Positions 9,632-18,877 of a DNA stretch of 64,000 bases are shown one piece after another. Source of the DNA: Labilibaculum sp. (GTDB lineage: Bacteria; Bacteroidota; Bacteroidia; Bacteroidales; Marinifilaceae); contig JAEINT010000005.1 of assembly GCA_016342745.1 (NCBI GenBank), forward strand, positions 1-64,000, given 5' to 3'. Within the stretch, counting starts at the first letter, position 1; every line of letters begins with the position of its first letter. Below the pieces are notes generated by a model. That model searched no databases, was not told the origin of the DNA, and saw only the letters and a list, made by a program, of their open reading frames with translations. The position numbers and the translations under genes are program-made.

Positions 9632-12600
9632 ATGAAAATGAAAACAATTTTAAAATTACAAATTATTGCTATACTATTGGCACTTAGTGCTAATGTATGG
9701 GGACAACAAAGCGTTCAGGTTTCTGGATCGGTTGTAGATAATGCAGGAATACCTATTCCAGGTGTTAATGTTGTAGAAAAAGGAACAACTAATGGTACTA
9801 TCACGAACATTGATGGACAGTTTGCAATGAATGTATCTGAGGATCCAATGGCTACTTTGATTTTTTCTTTTATAGGATATGTTAATCAAGAAATTGTTGT
9901 AGGTCAGAAAACGTCGTTCTCAATTGTTCTGGAAGAAGAGTCTATCGGCTTGAATGAAATCGTGGCAATAGGTTACGGCACAGTAAAGAAAAGAGACCTA
10001 ACAGGTTCTGTAGGTAGTCTAGATACTAAAATGCTTACTGAAAGAGGAACAACCAATGCACTAGAGGCTATGCAAGGTGCGGTTGCAGGGGTACAGATTA
10101 GTTCTTCAACCGGACGAATTGGAGATGGTTTTGAAATGGTAATTCGTGGTAAAAATACGATGAATTCAAGTGCGAAACCATTGTACGTTATTGATGGAGT
10201 GCAAGCTGATAATATTGACTTTCTTAACCCTCAGGATATTGCACGTATTGATATTTTGAAAGATGCGTCATCAACAGCTATTTATGGTTCTAGAGCAACA
10301 AATGGTGTTGTAATTGTTACTACAAAACAAGGAAGTGATGTAAAACAAGGTGTTACAGTTAGCTACGATGGATATTATGGTATTCGTAAAGCAGCTCGTT
10401 TACCAGACCTAATGAGCGGATCAAAATGGTGGGATTACCATCAGTCTGCTTATTTAGCGACAGCTAAAGATACAGATGGGAATGGTTCAATAAGCGAAAG
10501 TGAACTTTTCAGTTCGGTTGTTGGTGCAAGTAATAGTGAACTTTTGAGAAGAGCTAATGAAAATGATTTTACAGATTGGTATGATGAGGTATTGCAAAAT
10601 GGTCGTCAACAGAATCATTATGTTTCCCTTTCTGGAAAGAGTAAAGAAGGCATTTCTTATGTTCTTGGTGTTGGTTATCAGGAAGAAACAGGTAATATTC
10701 CTAATGAATCTTTGGAGAAATATAGTTTTAAAGGAAGTGTGAACCATAAGATTAGTGATAAGTTTAAAGCTGGAGCTAATTTTACAATGGCATTGTCTGA
10801 ACAAGAAAGTGGTAGTGATGTTGCTATGCAAGAGGCTTTTAGGTTAAGTCCACTCTTGTCTCCTGTTGATTCGCTAGGAAATTTAGTGAACCAGCCAGGT
10901 AAGTATAAAGATGCAAATGATCAATATTTAATCAATAAAACCTCTACTTGGAATCCAATCTTAGAAATGGAAAATTCAAGTGACAATACTCGTAGGTGGA
11001 ATGGTATCGGTAATGTTTTTGTACAGTACGATGCAAAAAAATGGTTGTCATTTAAATCAACTTTTATGGTTGGATTTGATAATTCACGAAGAGGTCGTTC
11101 TTGGGGATTAAGAACCAATACAGGATCAAAACAAGGAATTACTGGAAAAAGAGATACCAAGGAAGATTTTAATTACACTTGGGATAATCAGATGAATATT
11201 AGTAAAGATTATGAAGATCATAGTTTTAATTTCTTGGCTTTGCAAAGTGTTTTTTCAAGAAGAATTGAAACATCATTTATGAATTCAAATAGTTTACCAT
11301 TTGAATCAGGTTTTTATAATGTTGGAACAGGAAGTAACTTTAATATTGGTAGTGATTATAGAAAAAACACGATGCTTTCTTATGTACTACGTTTAAATTA
11401 TAGTTATAAGCAGCGATATCTTGTAACACTTTCAAATCGTTGGGATGGTTCTAGTGTTTTATCTGATGGTAATAAATGGGATGCATTTCCATCTGTAGCT
11501 TTGGGTTGGCGTATTTCAGAAGAAGGTTTTCTTGAAGACTTTCAGAATTTGTCAAATCTTAAACTTAGGTTAAGTTACGGTACAACTGGTAACAGTAGTG
11601 GTGTTAGCCCTTACGCAACAGTTAGTAATCCAGACGTAATGTCATATTATGACTTTGGTGGTACTGTAGCAAATGGGTTTTTACCTGGTGCTATTGCAAA
11701 TAACAGTTTAATGTGGGAACGTAATAAAGAATATAATTTAGGTTTGGATTATGGCTTTCTTAATAATCGCATTTCCGGTACAATTGATTTTTATGACAGA
11801 AAATCAGAAGATCTGTTAATGTTGCAAAAACTACCAAAGGAATCTGGTTGGGAAAATATGTGGGGTAATGTTGGTTCTGTTCGCAATAAAGGAGTTGAAC
11901 TATCTCTTACTACTATTAATGTTGAAAGTAAAAATATCCATTGGCAAACAACCTTTACTTTTGCAAAAAATGAGAATAGCATTGAGTCATTATATGGACA
12001 AAGTGAAGTTGATGATATTGGTAATGAGTGGTTTATAGGTAAGTCAATTGATTCTGAATACAATTATAAGTTTGATGGTATATGGCAAGCTGATGAGGCA
12101 GCAGAAGCTGCATCATATGGTCAAACTGAAGGACAAGCAAAAGTTGTTGACATTAATAATGATGGCGTAATTAAAGCTGCAGACGATAAGGTTATTTTGG
12201 GAAGTAATGATCCTGATTGGACTGGTGGTTTTAATACAAGTTTGAATATTTATAATTTCGACTTAGGACTTTCATTATTCGCAAGCCATGGATCATATGT
12301 GTATAGTAATTTCCATGCTAACTTCACAAATACGAGAGATCGAGGAAGAGCAAAGCTTGATATTGATAGCTGGTATGTTCCAGAGAATAATGCTAGATTA
12401 ACACCACAGGCTAGTAATGAATATCCTCAACCACGTAATATGGGAGTTTATTGGAAAAATGATAATGTTGGATATTACCGCGAAGTTAATTTTGTGAAAA
12501 TTAAGAATATATCAATGGGTTATACATTTAAACCTGAATTGATTGAGAAAGTTGGAATGAAAAGTTGTCGTGTCTATGTAAATATTATTAATCCTTTTGT

Positions 12601-12706
12601 GTTTACAGATTATGATGGATATGATCCAGAATGGGCTGGAGCTTCATTAAGTAAAGGAGGAGTGAGCTCTGTAACTTACCAATTTGGTGCAAGTGTTAAA
12701 TTCTAA
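9632..12706 (+). CDS. susC: SusC-like TonB-dependent outer-membrane oligosaccharide transporter
   Basis: A 1024-residue SusC-family TonB-dependent receptor that imports pectin oligosaccharides across the outer membrane. A signal peptide ends near ANVWGQ. A carboxypeptidase-regulatory-like domain follows (about 30-110: VSGSVVDNAGIPIPGVNV), then a plug domain with the SusC signatures ALEAMQGAVAGVQI and LKDASSTAIYGSRATNGVV. The rest is a 22-strand barrel ending in an aromatic terminal residue (ASVKF). Near residue 280 there is an EF-hand-like loop, DTDGNGSISESE, in addition to the family's usual DINNDG motif near residue 845. It is 29 bases after the GH28 gene and is followed by susD, the standard pairing. 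Confidence 0.96.
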   Translation: MKMKTILKLQIIAILLALSANVWGQQSVQVSGSVVDNAGIPIPGVNVVEKGTTNGTITNIDGQFAMNVSEDPMATLIFSFIGYVNQEIVVGQKTSFSIVLEEESIGLNEIVAIGYGTVKKRDLTGSVGSLDTKMLTERGTTNALEAMQGAVAGVQISSSTGRIGDGFEMVIRGKNTMNSSAKPLYVIDGVQADNIDFLNPQDIARIDILKDASSTAIYGSRATNGVVIVTTKQGSDVKQGVTVSYDGYYGIRKAARLPDLMSGSKWWDYHQSAYLATAKDTDGNGSISESELFSSVVGASNSELLRRANENDFTDWYDEVLQNGRQQNHYVSLSGKSKEGISYVLGVGYQEETGNIPNESLEKYSFKGSVNHKISDKFKAGANFTMALSEQESGSDVAMQEAFRLSPLLSPVDSLGNLVNQPGKYKDANDQYLINKTSTWNPILEMENSSDNTRRWNGIGNVFVQYDAKKWLSFKSTFMVGFDNSRRGRSWGLRTNTGSKQGITGKRDTKEDFNYTWDNQMNISKDYEDHSFNFLALQSVFSRRIETSFMNSNSLPFESGFYNVGTGSNFNIGSDYRKNTMLSYVLRLNYSYKQRYLVTLSNRWDGSSVLSDGNKWDAFPSVALGWRISEEGFLEDFQNLSNLKLRLSYGTTGNSSGVSPYATVSNPDVMSYYDFGGTVANGFLPGAIANNSLMWERNKEYNLGLDYGFLNNRISGTIDFYDRKSEDLLMLQKLPKESGWENMWGNVGSVRNKGVELSLTTINVESKNIHWQTTFTFAKNENSIESLYGQSEVDDIGNEWFIGKSIDSEYNYKFDGIWQADEAAEAASYGQTEGQAKVVDINNDGVIKAADDKVILGSNDPDWTGGFNTSLNIYNFDLGLSLFASHGSYVYSNFHANFTNTRDRGRAKLDIDSWYVPENNARLTPQASNEYPQPRNMGVYWKNDNVGYYREVNFVKIKNISMGYTFKPELIEKVGMKSCRVYVNIINPFVFTDYDGYDPEWAGASLSKGGVSSVTYQFGASVKF

Positions 12707-12776
12707 AATTTCTTTGTATAATTTATTTAATACTGCAAGAGTAAACACAAATTTTTTAATTCTAAAGAAGAAACAG

Positions 12777-14387
12777 ATGAAAAATATTATTATATCACTA
12801 GGTATCTTAAGTATCCTTTTAGGAGGATGTAGCGATTTCCTAGAAGAAGAAAATTTATCAAATATTGGTACGGAGGAATATTATGCTACCGAAGATGGGT
12901 ATGCAACTTTAATTACTGCTTGTTATTCTAATTTGCGCGAGATTTATGGTGATGAACCTTGGTTGTTTAGTGCAGGAACTGATATGTATGTTGAAGGAAG
13001 AGATGGCCAACCAGAAGGTTTAAGCGAGTATCGATTTTTAACACCATCAGAAGATGAAGCAGCATATTTGTATAACACTTGTTTTAAAACTGTACAATCC
13101 TGTAATATTGGGTTGTATTATAATGATAAAACAGAAAATGTTTCAAACCTCTCTCAATCTAAAGGTGAGATTTTATATCTAAGAGCGAATGCATATTTCC
13201 TTTTGGTTCAGACTTATGGAGGAGTTGCACTAGTAACTGATATGATCAATGAACCAATTTTAAGTTTTGCACGTTCAAGTGCTGAGGAGGTGTATGCTTT
13301 AATTATTTCAGATTTAGAAGATGCTTTGAACTTGGTATCAACAGATAGTTACAATGGAAAAGTAAATAAAAGAGCGGTTCAACACTTGTTAGCAAAAGTG
13401 CATCTTACACGTGGATATGAAACATTCGGTACTAGTCAAGATTTTGATAGTGCGACCACATATGCTGATGCTGCTATTAATGGTGAAGCGTTAACTATTC
13501 CGTTTTCAGAATTATGGAAACCTGGTAATGATATGAACTCAGAGGTATTATTTTCCGTACAATATGATGGGAAGTCAATTGTTGCTGATCCTGAAGAATT
13601 AGGTAATAGCCAGGCTTTTTATTTTGGGCCTTATATGGGAGGATCGGAAAATGCCGGAAACTTTCCTTATCGTTCATATAACCTTTGTCCAACTTTTTAT
13701 TTGTTAGATCTTTTTGAAGAGGGCGATACACGTTGGGAAGGTACGTTCATGACAACCATTTATACAAGTTACTTTGATTTTTATAAAGCAGAAGATCTTT
13801 CAACATTGGATGTGTTTCATTATTACGCTCCAAAATGGAAAACTTCACAGCAAGATTCTATTGATTATGTTGCTGCTCACCCAGGTGCTAACTTTCACTA
13901 TTATGAAACTCATGAAGCATCTAAATCTTCTAATGCGGATTTTGAATCTATTGCAATAAGAAAATTTGACGATCCAACAGCATTATTTGATACGAAAACT
14001 AGTACAAGAGATATTGTTTTAGCGCGTCTTGCTGAAACATACCTTATTGCTGCAGAAGCTTATTTAAAAACCAATGATTTGGCAACAGGTGTTTCTCGCT
14101 TGAATGAGGTAAGAAGAAGAGCTGGTGTGTTGGATAAGTTAGTTGGTGAATTCGATATTGACGTTATTCTTGACGAACGTGCAATGGAACTTGCGGGAGA
14201 ATATCATCGTTGGTTTGATTTGAAAAGAACTGGTAAATTAATTGAACGTTGTGTTAGTTTTAATAAGGATATTGTTTCTGCTGATTTCTTTGTAGGAATA
14301 GATGGTGAGAACAAAATATTAAGACCAATACCTCAAGAAGCTATTGATTTAAATAGAGGTGAGTATTCACAGAATCCAGGATATTAA
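12777..14387 (+). CDS. susD: SusD-like surface glycan-binding lipoprotein
   Basis: A 536-residue RagB/SusD family lipoprotein that caps the SusC barrel and binds the oligosaccharide at the cell surface. The lipobox is LGGCSDF, so the mature protein starts at that cysteine. Next comes the SusD_like N-terminal TPR region (TEEYYATEDGYATLITACY) and the RagB C-terminal domain with VLARLAETYLIAAEAYLKTN, LNEVRRRAG, ILDERAMELAGEYHRWFDLKRTGKL and the terminal RPIPQEAIDLN. The frame is open back to 12684, overlapping susC, but the ATG at 12777 gives a proper lipoprotein signal and follows the susC stop. No SusE/F-type glycan-binding lipoprotein follows. Confidence 0.96.
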   Translation: MKNIIISLGILSILLGGCSDFLEEENLSNIGTEEYYATEDGYATLITACYSNLREIYGDEPWLFSAGTDMYVEGRDGQPEGLSEYRFLTPSEDEAAYLYNTCFKTVQSCNIGLYYNDKTENVSNLSQSKGEILYLRANAYFLLVQTYGGVALVTDMINEPILSFARSSAEEVYALIISDLEDALNLVSTDSYNGKVNKRAVQHLLAKVHLTRGYETFGTSQDFDSATTYADAAINGEALTIPFSELWKPGNDMNSEVLFSVQYDGKSIVADPEELGNSQAFYFGPYMGGSENAGNFPYRSYNLCPTFYLLDLFEEGDTRWEGTFMTTIYTSYFDFYKAEDLSTLDVFHYYAPKWKTSQQDSIDYVAAHPGANFHYYETHEASKSSNADFESIAIRKFDDPTALFDTKTSTRDIVLARLAETYLIAAEAYLKTNDLATGVSRLNEVRRRAGVLDKLVGEFDIDVILDERAMELAGEYHRWFDLKRTGKLIERCVSFNKDIVSADFFVGIDGENKILRPIPQEAIDLNRGEYSQNPGY

Positions 14388-14400
14388 TATCAATTATCAT

Positions 14401-14435
14401 GACAAGGTATATTGCAATGGGCAATATACCTTGTC
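14401..14435 (+). terminator. Strong 15-bp hairpin after susD
   Basis: GACAAGGTATATTGC (14401-14415) and its exact reverse complement GCAATATACCTTGTC (14421-14435) flank the 5-base loop AATGG. The helix starts 14 bases after the susD stop. There is no U-tract after it, so it may slow transcription or protect the 3' end of the susCD message rather than fully terminate. Confidence 0.7.
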
Positions 14436-14464
14436 TATAACTTATGGTTAATAAACTGATTATT

Positions 14465-15652
14465 ATGAAATATTTATTAATTATTACAGTTGCTCTTGGG
14501 ATTGCATCATGTAATTTAAAAGGAAAGTCTCCGAGTGATTCTGAGAATATAGATGAGAGAAAATGGTCTCAAAAAATGGCTGATGCGGTAATGAATCAAT
14601 ACGATAGTTTGGTTTATTTCCAAAATCCATCTAAAGTCAAGTGGGAGTATGATTTTGCTTTGCTTGGTCAAGCTGTTGATCGCCTAGGAAATATTGATAG
14701 GAAGTATTCTACCTACATGTCTGATTATATTGATTATTTTGTTCAGGACAATGGTCAAATTTTGACTTATAAATTATCCGATTATAATATTGATAGGATT
14801 AATCCAGGTAAAAATGCCATTACACTTTATAAGCGAACAGGTGAGGAGAAATATAAAAAAGTAATCGATCAATTAGTTGATCAGATGCGCAATCATCCTA
14901 AAACTGAGAGTGGAGGATACTGGCATAAAAAGCGATATCCTAATCAAATGTGGTTGGATGGAATCTACATGGCTTCACCATTTTTAGCACAATATGCTAA
15001 AGAGTTTAATGATCCGGAGTGGTTTGATGTGATAACACACCAAATTAAGCTTATTTACACGAAGACAAAGGATGAAAAAACAAATCTTTTGTATCATGCA
15101 TGGGATGAAAGCAAAGAACAACGATGGTCTAATTCGAAAACAGGACTGTCCCCTCATTTTTGGAGTCGTGCTATGGGTTGGTACCTAATGGCTATAGTTG
15201 ATGTACTAGATTATTTGCCTGAGGAGCACAAGGATCGTAACGAATTAATTAGCATTCTGAATAATACTTGTGAAGCACTTCTTAATGTCCGAGATGAAAA
15301 AACGGGTTTGTGGTATCAGGTTTTAGATCAGGGAAATAGAGAAGGTAACTATTTAGAAGGCTCAGGTTCCTCAATGTTTGCTTACGCATTTGCGAAAGGT
15401 GCTAGCAATGAATATTTAGATCCAAAATATACAAAGTTGGCTAATGAAACGTTCGATGGAATTATAAATAACCTTATCACAAAGAATGAAGACGGCATTT
15501 TTGTAATGAAGAATATTTGTGGTGGATGTGGCTTAGGTGGAAATCCATATAGAGATGGTTCGTTTGAATATTATGTAACCGAGAAAATCGTGGATAATGA
15601 TACCAAAGGGGTAGGTCCTTTTATTATGGCTGCTCTTGAACTAGATAGATAG
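14465..15652 (+). CDS. GH105 unsaturated rhamnogalacturonyl/galacturonyl hydrolase
   Basis: A 395-residue (alpha/alpha)6-barrel hydrolase of family GH105 (YteR/YesR type), which removes the 4,5-unsaturated uronic acid from the non-reducing end of lyase products. Family motifs seen are MWLDGIYMASPFLAQYA (its Asp is the likely general acid/base, by analogy with YteR), LYHAWDES, GLSPHFWSRAMGWYLMA and the C-terminal GGNPYRDGSFEYYVTEK. A lipoprotein signal ends at IASC, so it is probably periplasmic or outer-membrane anchored. The ATG at 14465 is preferred over one at 14444 because it gives a normal lipoprotein signal. Its role fits the pectate lyase encoded next, whose products carry the unsaturated end. 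Confidence 0.92.
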   Translation: MKYLLIITVALGIASCNLKGKSPSDSENIDERKWSQKMADAVMNQYDSLVYFQNPSKVKWEYDFALLGQAVDRLGNIDRKYSTYMSDYIDYFVQDNGQILTYKLSDYNIDRINPGKNAITLYKRTGEEKYKKVIDQLVDQMRNHPKTESGGYWHKKRYPNQMWLDGIYMASPFLAQYAKEFNDPEWFDVITHQIKLIYTKTKDEKTNLLYHAWDESKEQRWSNSKTGLSPHFWSRAMGWYLMAIVDVLDYLPEEHKDRNELISILNNTCEALLNVRDEKTGLWYQVLDQGNREGNYLEGSGSSMFAYAFAKGASNEYLDPKYTKLANETFDGIINNLITKNEDGIFVMKNICGGCGLGGNPYRDGSFEYYVTEKIVDNDTKGVGPFIMAALELDR

Positions 15653-15659
15653 TTATTAT

Positions 15660-16988
15660 ATGAGGCTATTGAGTTTTCTAACATTACTACTTGCTATTAA
15701 TCTATTTTTAATTGATAGTGTTAAGTCTCAGAAAGTGATTGCTTTTCCTGGTGCTGATGGAGCAGGAAAATATAGCACGGGAGGAAGAGGAGGAATGGTA
15801 TATACGGTTTCGAACTTAAATGATGAGGGACTTGGAAGTTTAAGGTTTGGTGTGAAATTAAAAATTCCACGAATAATTGTGTTTGCTGTAAATGGGAGAA
15901 TTGAATTGAAATCTCCTCTTGAAATTACAACGAACGACCTTACAATTGCAGGCCAATCAGCACCAGGGGAAGGAATTTGCTTGAGTGGTTACGGAATTAT
16001 AATTAAAGCTGATAACGTAATCATTCGGTATCTGAAAATTCGACCAGGAGATACCTTCAAGTCAGAATTGGATGCTTTGTCTTGTATGAGGCAAAAGGAT
16101 ATTATAATTGATCACTGCAGTTTAAGTTGGGCAACAGATGAGGTATGTTCCATATATGATAATGAAAATTCAACATTGCAATGGTGTATTGTTAGCGAGA
16201 GTTTAAACCAAAGTTTTCACTCGAAAGGTTCCCATGGATATGGTGGTATTTGGGGAGGAATGAATGCTTCATTTCATCATAATTTATTAGCTCATCATAC
16301 AAGTAGAAATCCAAGATTGCAAGGGAGTAGGTATATAAGTACACCTCAAAATGAATATGCTGAGATTGTAAACAATGTGATATTTAATTGGCAATATAAA
16401 TGTATGTACGCTGGAGAAGGGGGAAGGTATTATATCTGTAATAACTATTTTAAACCTGGGCCAGCAACAAGAGAACATGCAAAAGTGAAATTACTAGAAC
16501 CTTATGCGCCCTACTGCTATTTTAGATTTGCAGGAAATGTATTGCATGGGAATAGTAGAATAAGTGATAAAAATGAAAAAGGGATTTTGTTGGATCAAGA
16601 TTCTATTCAATTTTATATGAAACATAGTTTAAGGCCTGTATTTTCTATCAAAATGGAGAATGCCAGAAATGCGTATGATGCCGTTTTGGAACATGCCGGA
16701 GCCAGTAAGTTACGCGATAAAATAGATAAGCGTATTATTGAAGATGTACGACAAGGAAAAATAACTGCTAATTCTACTGGTATTATTAATTCTCAAAACG
16801 ATGTAGGGGGTTGGGGAATATCAAAAAATGTTTCTACAAGTGTAGATTCTGATAAAGACGGTATGTGTGATGAATGGGAGTTAAAGAATGGATTGAATCC
16901 TAAAAGTAATTTGGACGCTTCAATTTATTCTCTCTGTACGAAGTACACCAATATTGAATTTTTTTTAAACAGCTTAGTGAAAAAATAG
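15660..16988 (+). CDS. PL1 family pectate lyase
   Basis: A 442-residue secreted polysaccharide lyase of family PL1, cutting polygalacturonate by beta-elimination with calcium. The signal peptide is about residues 1-23. The beta-helix begins with FPGADGAGKYSTGGRGG and VYTVSNLNDEG-SLR, the usual PL1 start in Bacteroidota. Helix motifs include IIIDHCSLSWATDE (Ca-site Asp residues) and LLAHHTSRNPRLQG, whose Arg is the likely catalytic base. A C-terminal segment, DSDKDGMCDEWELKNGLNP, is a calcium-binding loop of the kind commonly attached to these lyases. It begins 7 bases after the GH105 stop and ends one base before the CE8 gene, so all three are co-translated from one message. Confidence 0.92.
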   Translation: MRLLSFLTLLLAINLFLIDSVKSQKVIAFPGADGAGKYSTGGRGGMVYTVSNLNDEGLGSLRFGVKLKIPRIIVFAVNGRIELKSPLEITTNDLTIAGQSAPGEGICLSGYGIIIKADNVIIRYLKIRPGDTFKSELDALSCMRQKDIIIDHCSLSWATDEVCSIYDNENSTLQWCIVSESLNQSFHSKGSHGYGGIWGGMNASFHHNLLAHHTSRNPRLQGSRYISTPQNEYAEIVNNVIFNWQYKCMYAGEGGRYYICNNYFKPGPATREHAKVKLLEPYAPYCYFRFAGNVLHGNSRISDKNEKGILLDQDSIQFYMKHSLRPVFSIKMENARNAYDAVLEHAGASKLRDKIDKRIIEDVRQGKITANSTGIINSQNDVGGWGISKNVSTSVDSDKDGMCDEWELKNGLNPKSNLDASIYSLCTKYTNIEFFLNSLVKK

Positions 16989-16989
16989 A

Positions 16990-17976
16990 ATGAGACTTGA
17001 AAAATACTTCATAAAGATTGCTATTGTACTTACCTATGTTGTATTAGGTGGTTTTTGGAATTCCTGTTATTCAAGTTCATATGATTTTATAGTTGCACAG
17101 GATGGATCTGGTGATTATAAAACTGTTCAGGAAGCAATAAATGCTGTGCCAGATTTCAGAAAAAATACCACTGTGATTTATCTAAAAAGTGGGATCTATA
17201 AGGAAAAATTAATTTTATCAGCTTCAAAAAATAAGGTTAAATTAATAGGAGAGGATGTTAATAATACAATTATAACTTATGATGATTTTGCTTCTAAAAA
17301 GAACTTTTTTGGTGAAGAGATGGGAACTACTGGTTCAAGCAGTTTCTTCATATTCGGGAATGAATTTTCAGCTGAAAATATAAGCTTTCAAAATACCTCA
17401 GGATCAGTTGGGCAAGCTGTTGCCGTGCGGGCAGATGGGGATATGCTTAGTTTTTTTAATTGCCGCTTTCTTGGTTTTCAAGATACTCTTTATCCGCATG
17501 GGAAAAAAAGCCGTCAATATTATAAAAACTGCTATATCGAGGGAACTGTTGATTTTATTTTTGGTTGGTCTACAGCCGTTTTTCAGGATTGTGAAATTTT
17601 TTGCAAAAGTCCAGGGTATATTACCGCTGCCTCTACATTAGAGGAAACATCTTATGGATTTGTATTTATTAATTGCAACATAAGCGGAAATGCACCTTCG
17701 GCATCAGTTTATTTAGGACGTCCTTGGAGACCGTATTCAAAAACTGCTTTTATCGAATGTCAAATTGATAGTCTTGTGAAGAAACAAGGCTGGCATAATT
17801 GGAATAAAAAAGAAGCTGAGAATACAGTTACTTACGTGGAATATAAGAATACAGGTAAAGGTGCTAATCTAAAAGGCAGAGTTCAATGGGCAAAACAACT
17901 TACAATGTCTGAAAGGGCACAGTATACATTGGATAATATATTTGAAGGATGGATTCCTGAATATGTAAATAAATAG
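16990..17976 (+). CDS. CE8 pectin methylesterase
   Basis: A 328-residue pectinesterase that removes methyl esters from homogalacturonan, exposing it to the lyase and GH28 enzymes. The complete CE8 active site is present: Asp165 in GFQDTLY, Asp188 in VDFIFG, and Arg244-Pro-Trp246 in YLGRPWRPYSKT. The beta-helix starts with VAQDGSGDYKTVQEAINAVP. A hydrophobic N-terminus (about 8-30) serves as signal peptide. The start ATG lies one base after the stop of the pectate lyase gene, which suggests tight translational coupling of the esterase and the lyase. Confidence 0.95.
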   Translation: MRLEKYFIKIAIVLTYVVLGGFWNSCYSSSYDFIVAQDGSGDYKTVQEAINAVPDFRKNTTVIYLKSGIYKEKLILSASKNKVKLIGEDVNNTIITYDDFASKKNFFGEEMGTTGSSSFFIFGNEFSAENISFQNTSGSVGQAVAVRADGDMLSFFNCRFLGFQDTLYPHGKKSRQYYKNCYIEGTVDFIFGWSTAVFQDCEIFCKSPGYITAASTLEETSYGFVFINCNISGNAPSASVYLGRPWRPYSKTAFIECQIDSLVKKQGWHNWNKKEAENTVTYVEYKNTGKGANLKGRVQWAKQLTMSERAQYTLDNIFEGWIPEYVNK

Positions 17977-18034
17977 TGGCTTGCAGATGAAGAAGGAAGT
18001 CTTACTAAAACGATTGGACAAAATTAATTGAATT

Positions 18035-18769
18035 ATGAAAATTATTAAATACTTAATTATTTGTGTTGTACTATTTGCATCCTGCGACGCAAGCAAGAAT
18101 TACACGATTTATTTAGCCGGCGATTCAACTATGTCAGAAAAAAGAGCTGATAGGCGTCCAGAAACAGGTTGGGGAATGGAATTTCAAGATTTTTTTAATG
18201 ATAATGTGACGATAGCTAACCATGCAAAAAATGGTAGAAGTACACGTACATTTATCGAAGAGGGTAGATGGGATTCTATTATCAATTTATTGCAAAAGGA
18301 TGACTATGTCTTAATTCAATTTGGGCACAATGATGAAAGCAAAAAAAAGGTAAAAAGATATACATCCCCAGAAGATTACTATAAGAATTTGTGTCGTTTT
18401 GTTGATGAAACAAGAGCCAAAGAAGCAACTCCCATTTTATTAACACCTGTTATGCGCAGACGCTTTGACGAAAATGGTAAATTTTATGATGTTCATGGAG
18501 TCTATCCTGATATGGTAAGAAGAGCGGCTAAAGATAAAAATGCAAAGCTGATTGATATGCATAAAACTACTGGAGAGTATCTAAGTAAATTAGGCGAACA
18601 AGAATCCAAGTCAGTGTTTATGATAGCCGATTCTGCAGTTTGGGAAAATTATCCTAATGGTATAAACGATAATACTCATTTTAATGTAAAAGGAGCTAAG
18701 GAAATAGCTAGCCTTACCGTTAAAGAAATTATAAAAATTAAGCTTGATCTAATAAAGGATTTAAAGTAA
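18035..18769 (+). CDS. CE12-like rhamnogalacturonan acetylesterase (SGNH hydrolase)
   Basis: A 244-residue SGNH/GDSL hydrolase resembling rhamnogalacturonan acetylesterases of family CE12, which remove acetyl groups from galacturonic acid in rhamnogalacturonan or pectin. Block I is IYLAGDSTMSEK with the nucleophile Ser; block III is IQFGHNDE with the Asn; block V is DNTHFNVKGA with the Asp/His pair. A short lipoprotein-type signal ends at LFASCDAS, so export is likely. It lies 58 bases after the pectinesterase. All catalytic residues are intact. The actual acyl substrate (homogalacturonan or RG-I) is not determined by the sequence. Confidence 0.9.
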   Translation: MKIIKYLIICVVLFASCDASKNYTIYLAGDSTMSEKRADRRPETGWGMEFQDFFNDNVTIANHAKNGRSTRTFIEEGRWDSIINLLQKDDYVLIQFGHNDESKKKVKRYTSPEDYYKNLCRFVDETRAKEATPILLTPVMRRRFDENGKFYDVHGVYPDMVRRAAKDKNAKLIDMHKTTGEYLSKLGEQESKSVFMIADSAVWENYPNGINDNTHFNVKGAKEIASLTVKEIIKIKLDLIKDLK

Positions 18770-18877
18770 TACAAGTTATAATGCAAAGTAAGTTACATTT
18801 TAGGCTTGACAATATGTAAGTGTGTAAAATACAAAATATTTTAAAGTAAGGATGTGATTGTTTTTAAAAATAAGTTA

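Noticed and set aside
10487-10831. Minus-strand frame of 114 codons opposite susC
   Set aside because: Shadow of the SusC gene; no independent support.
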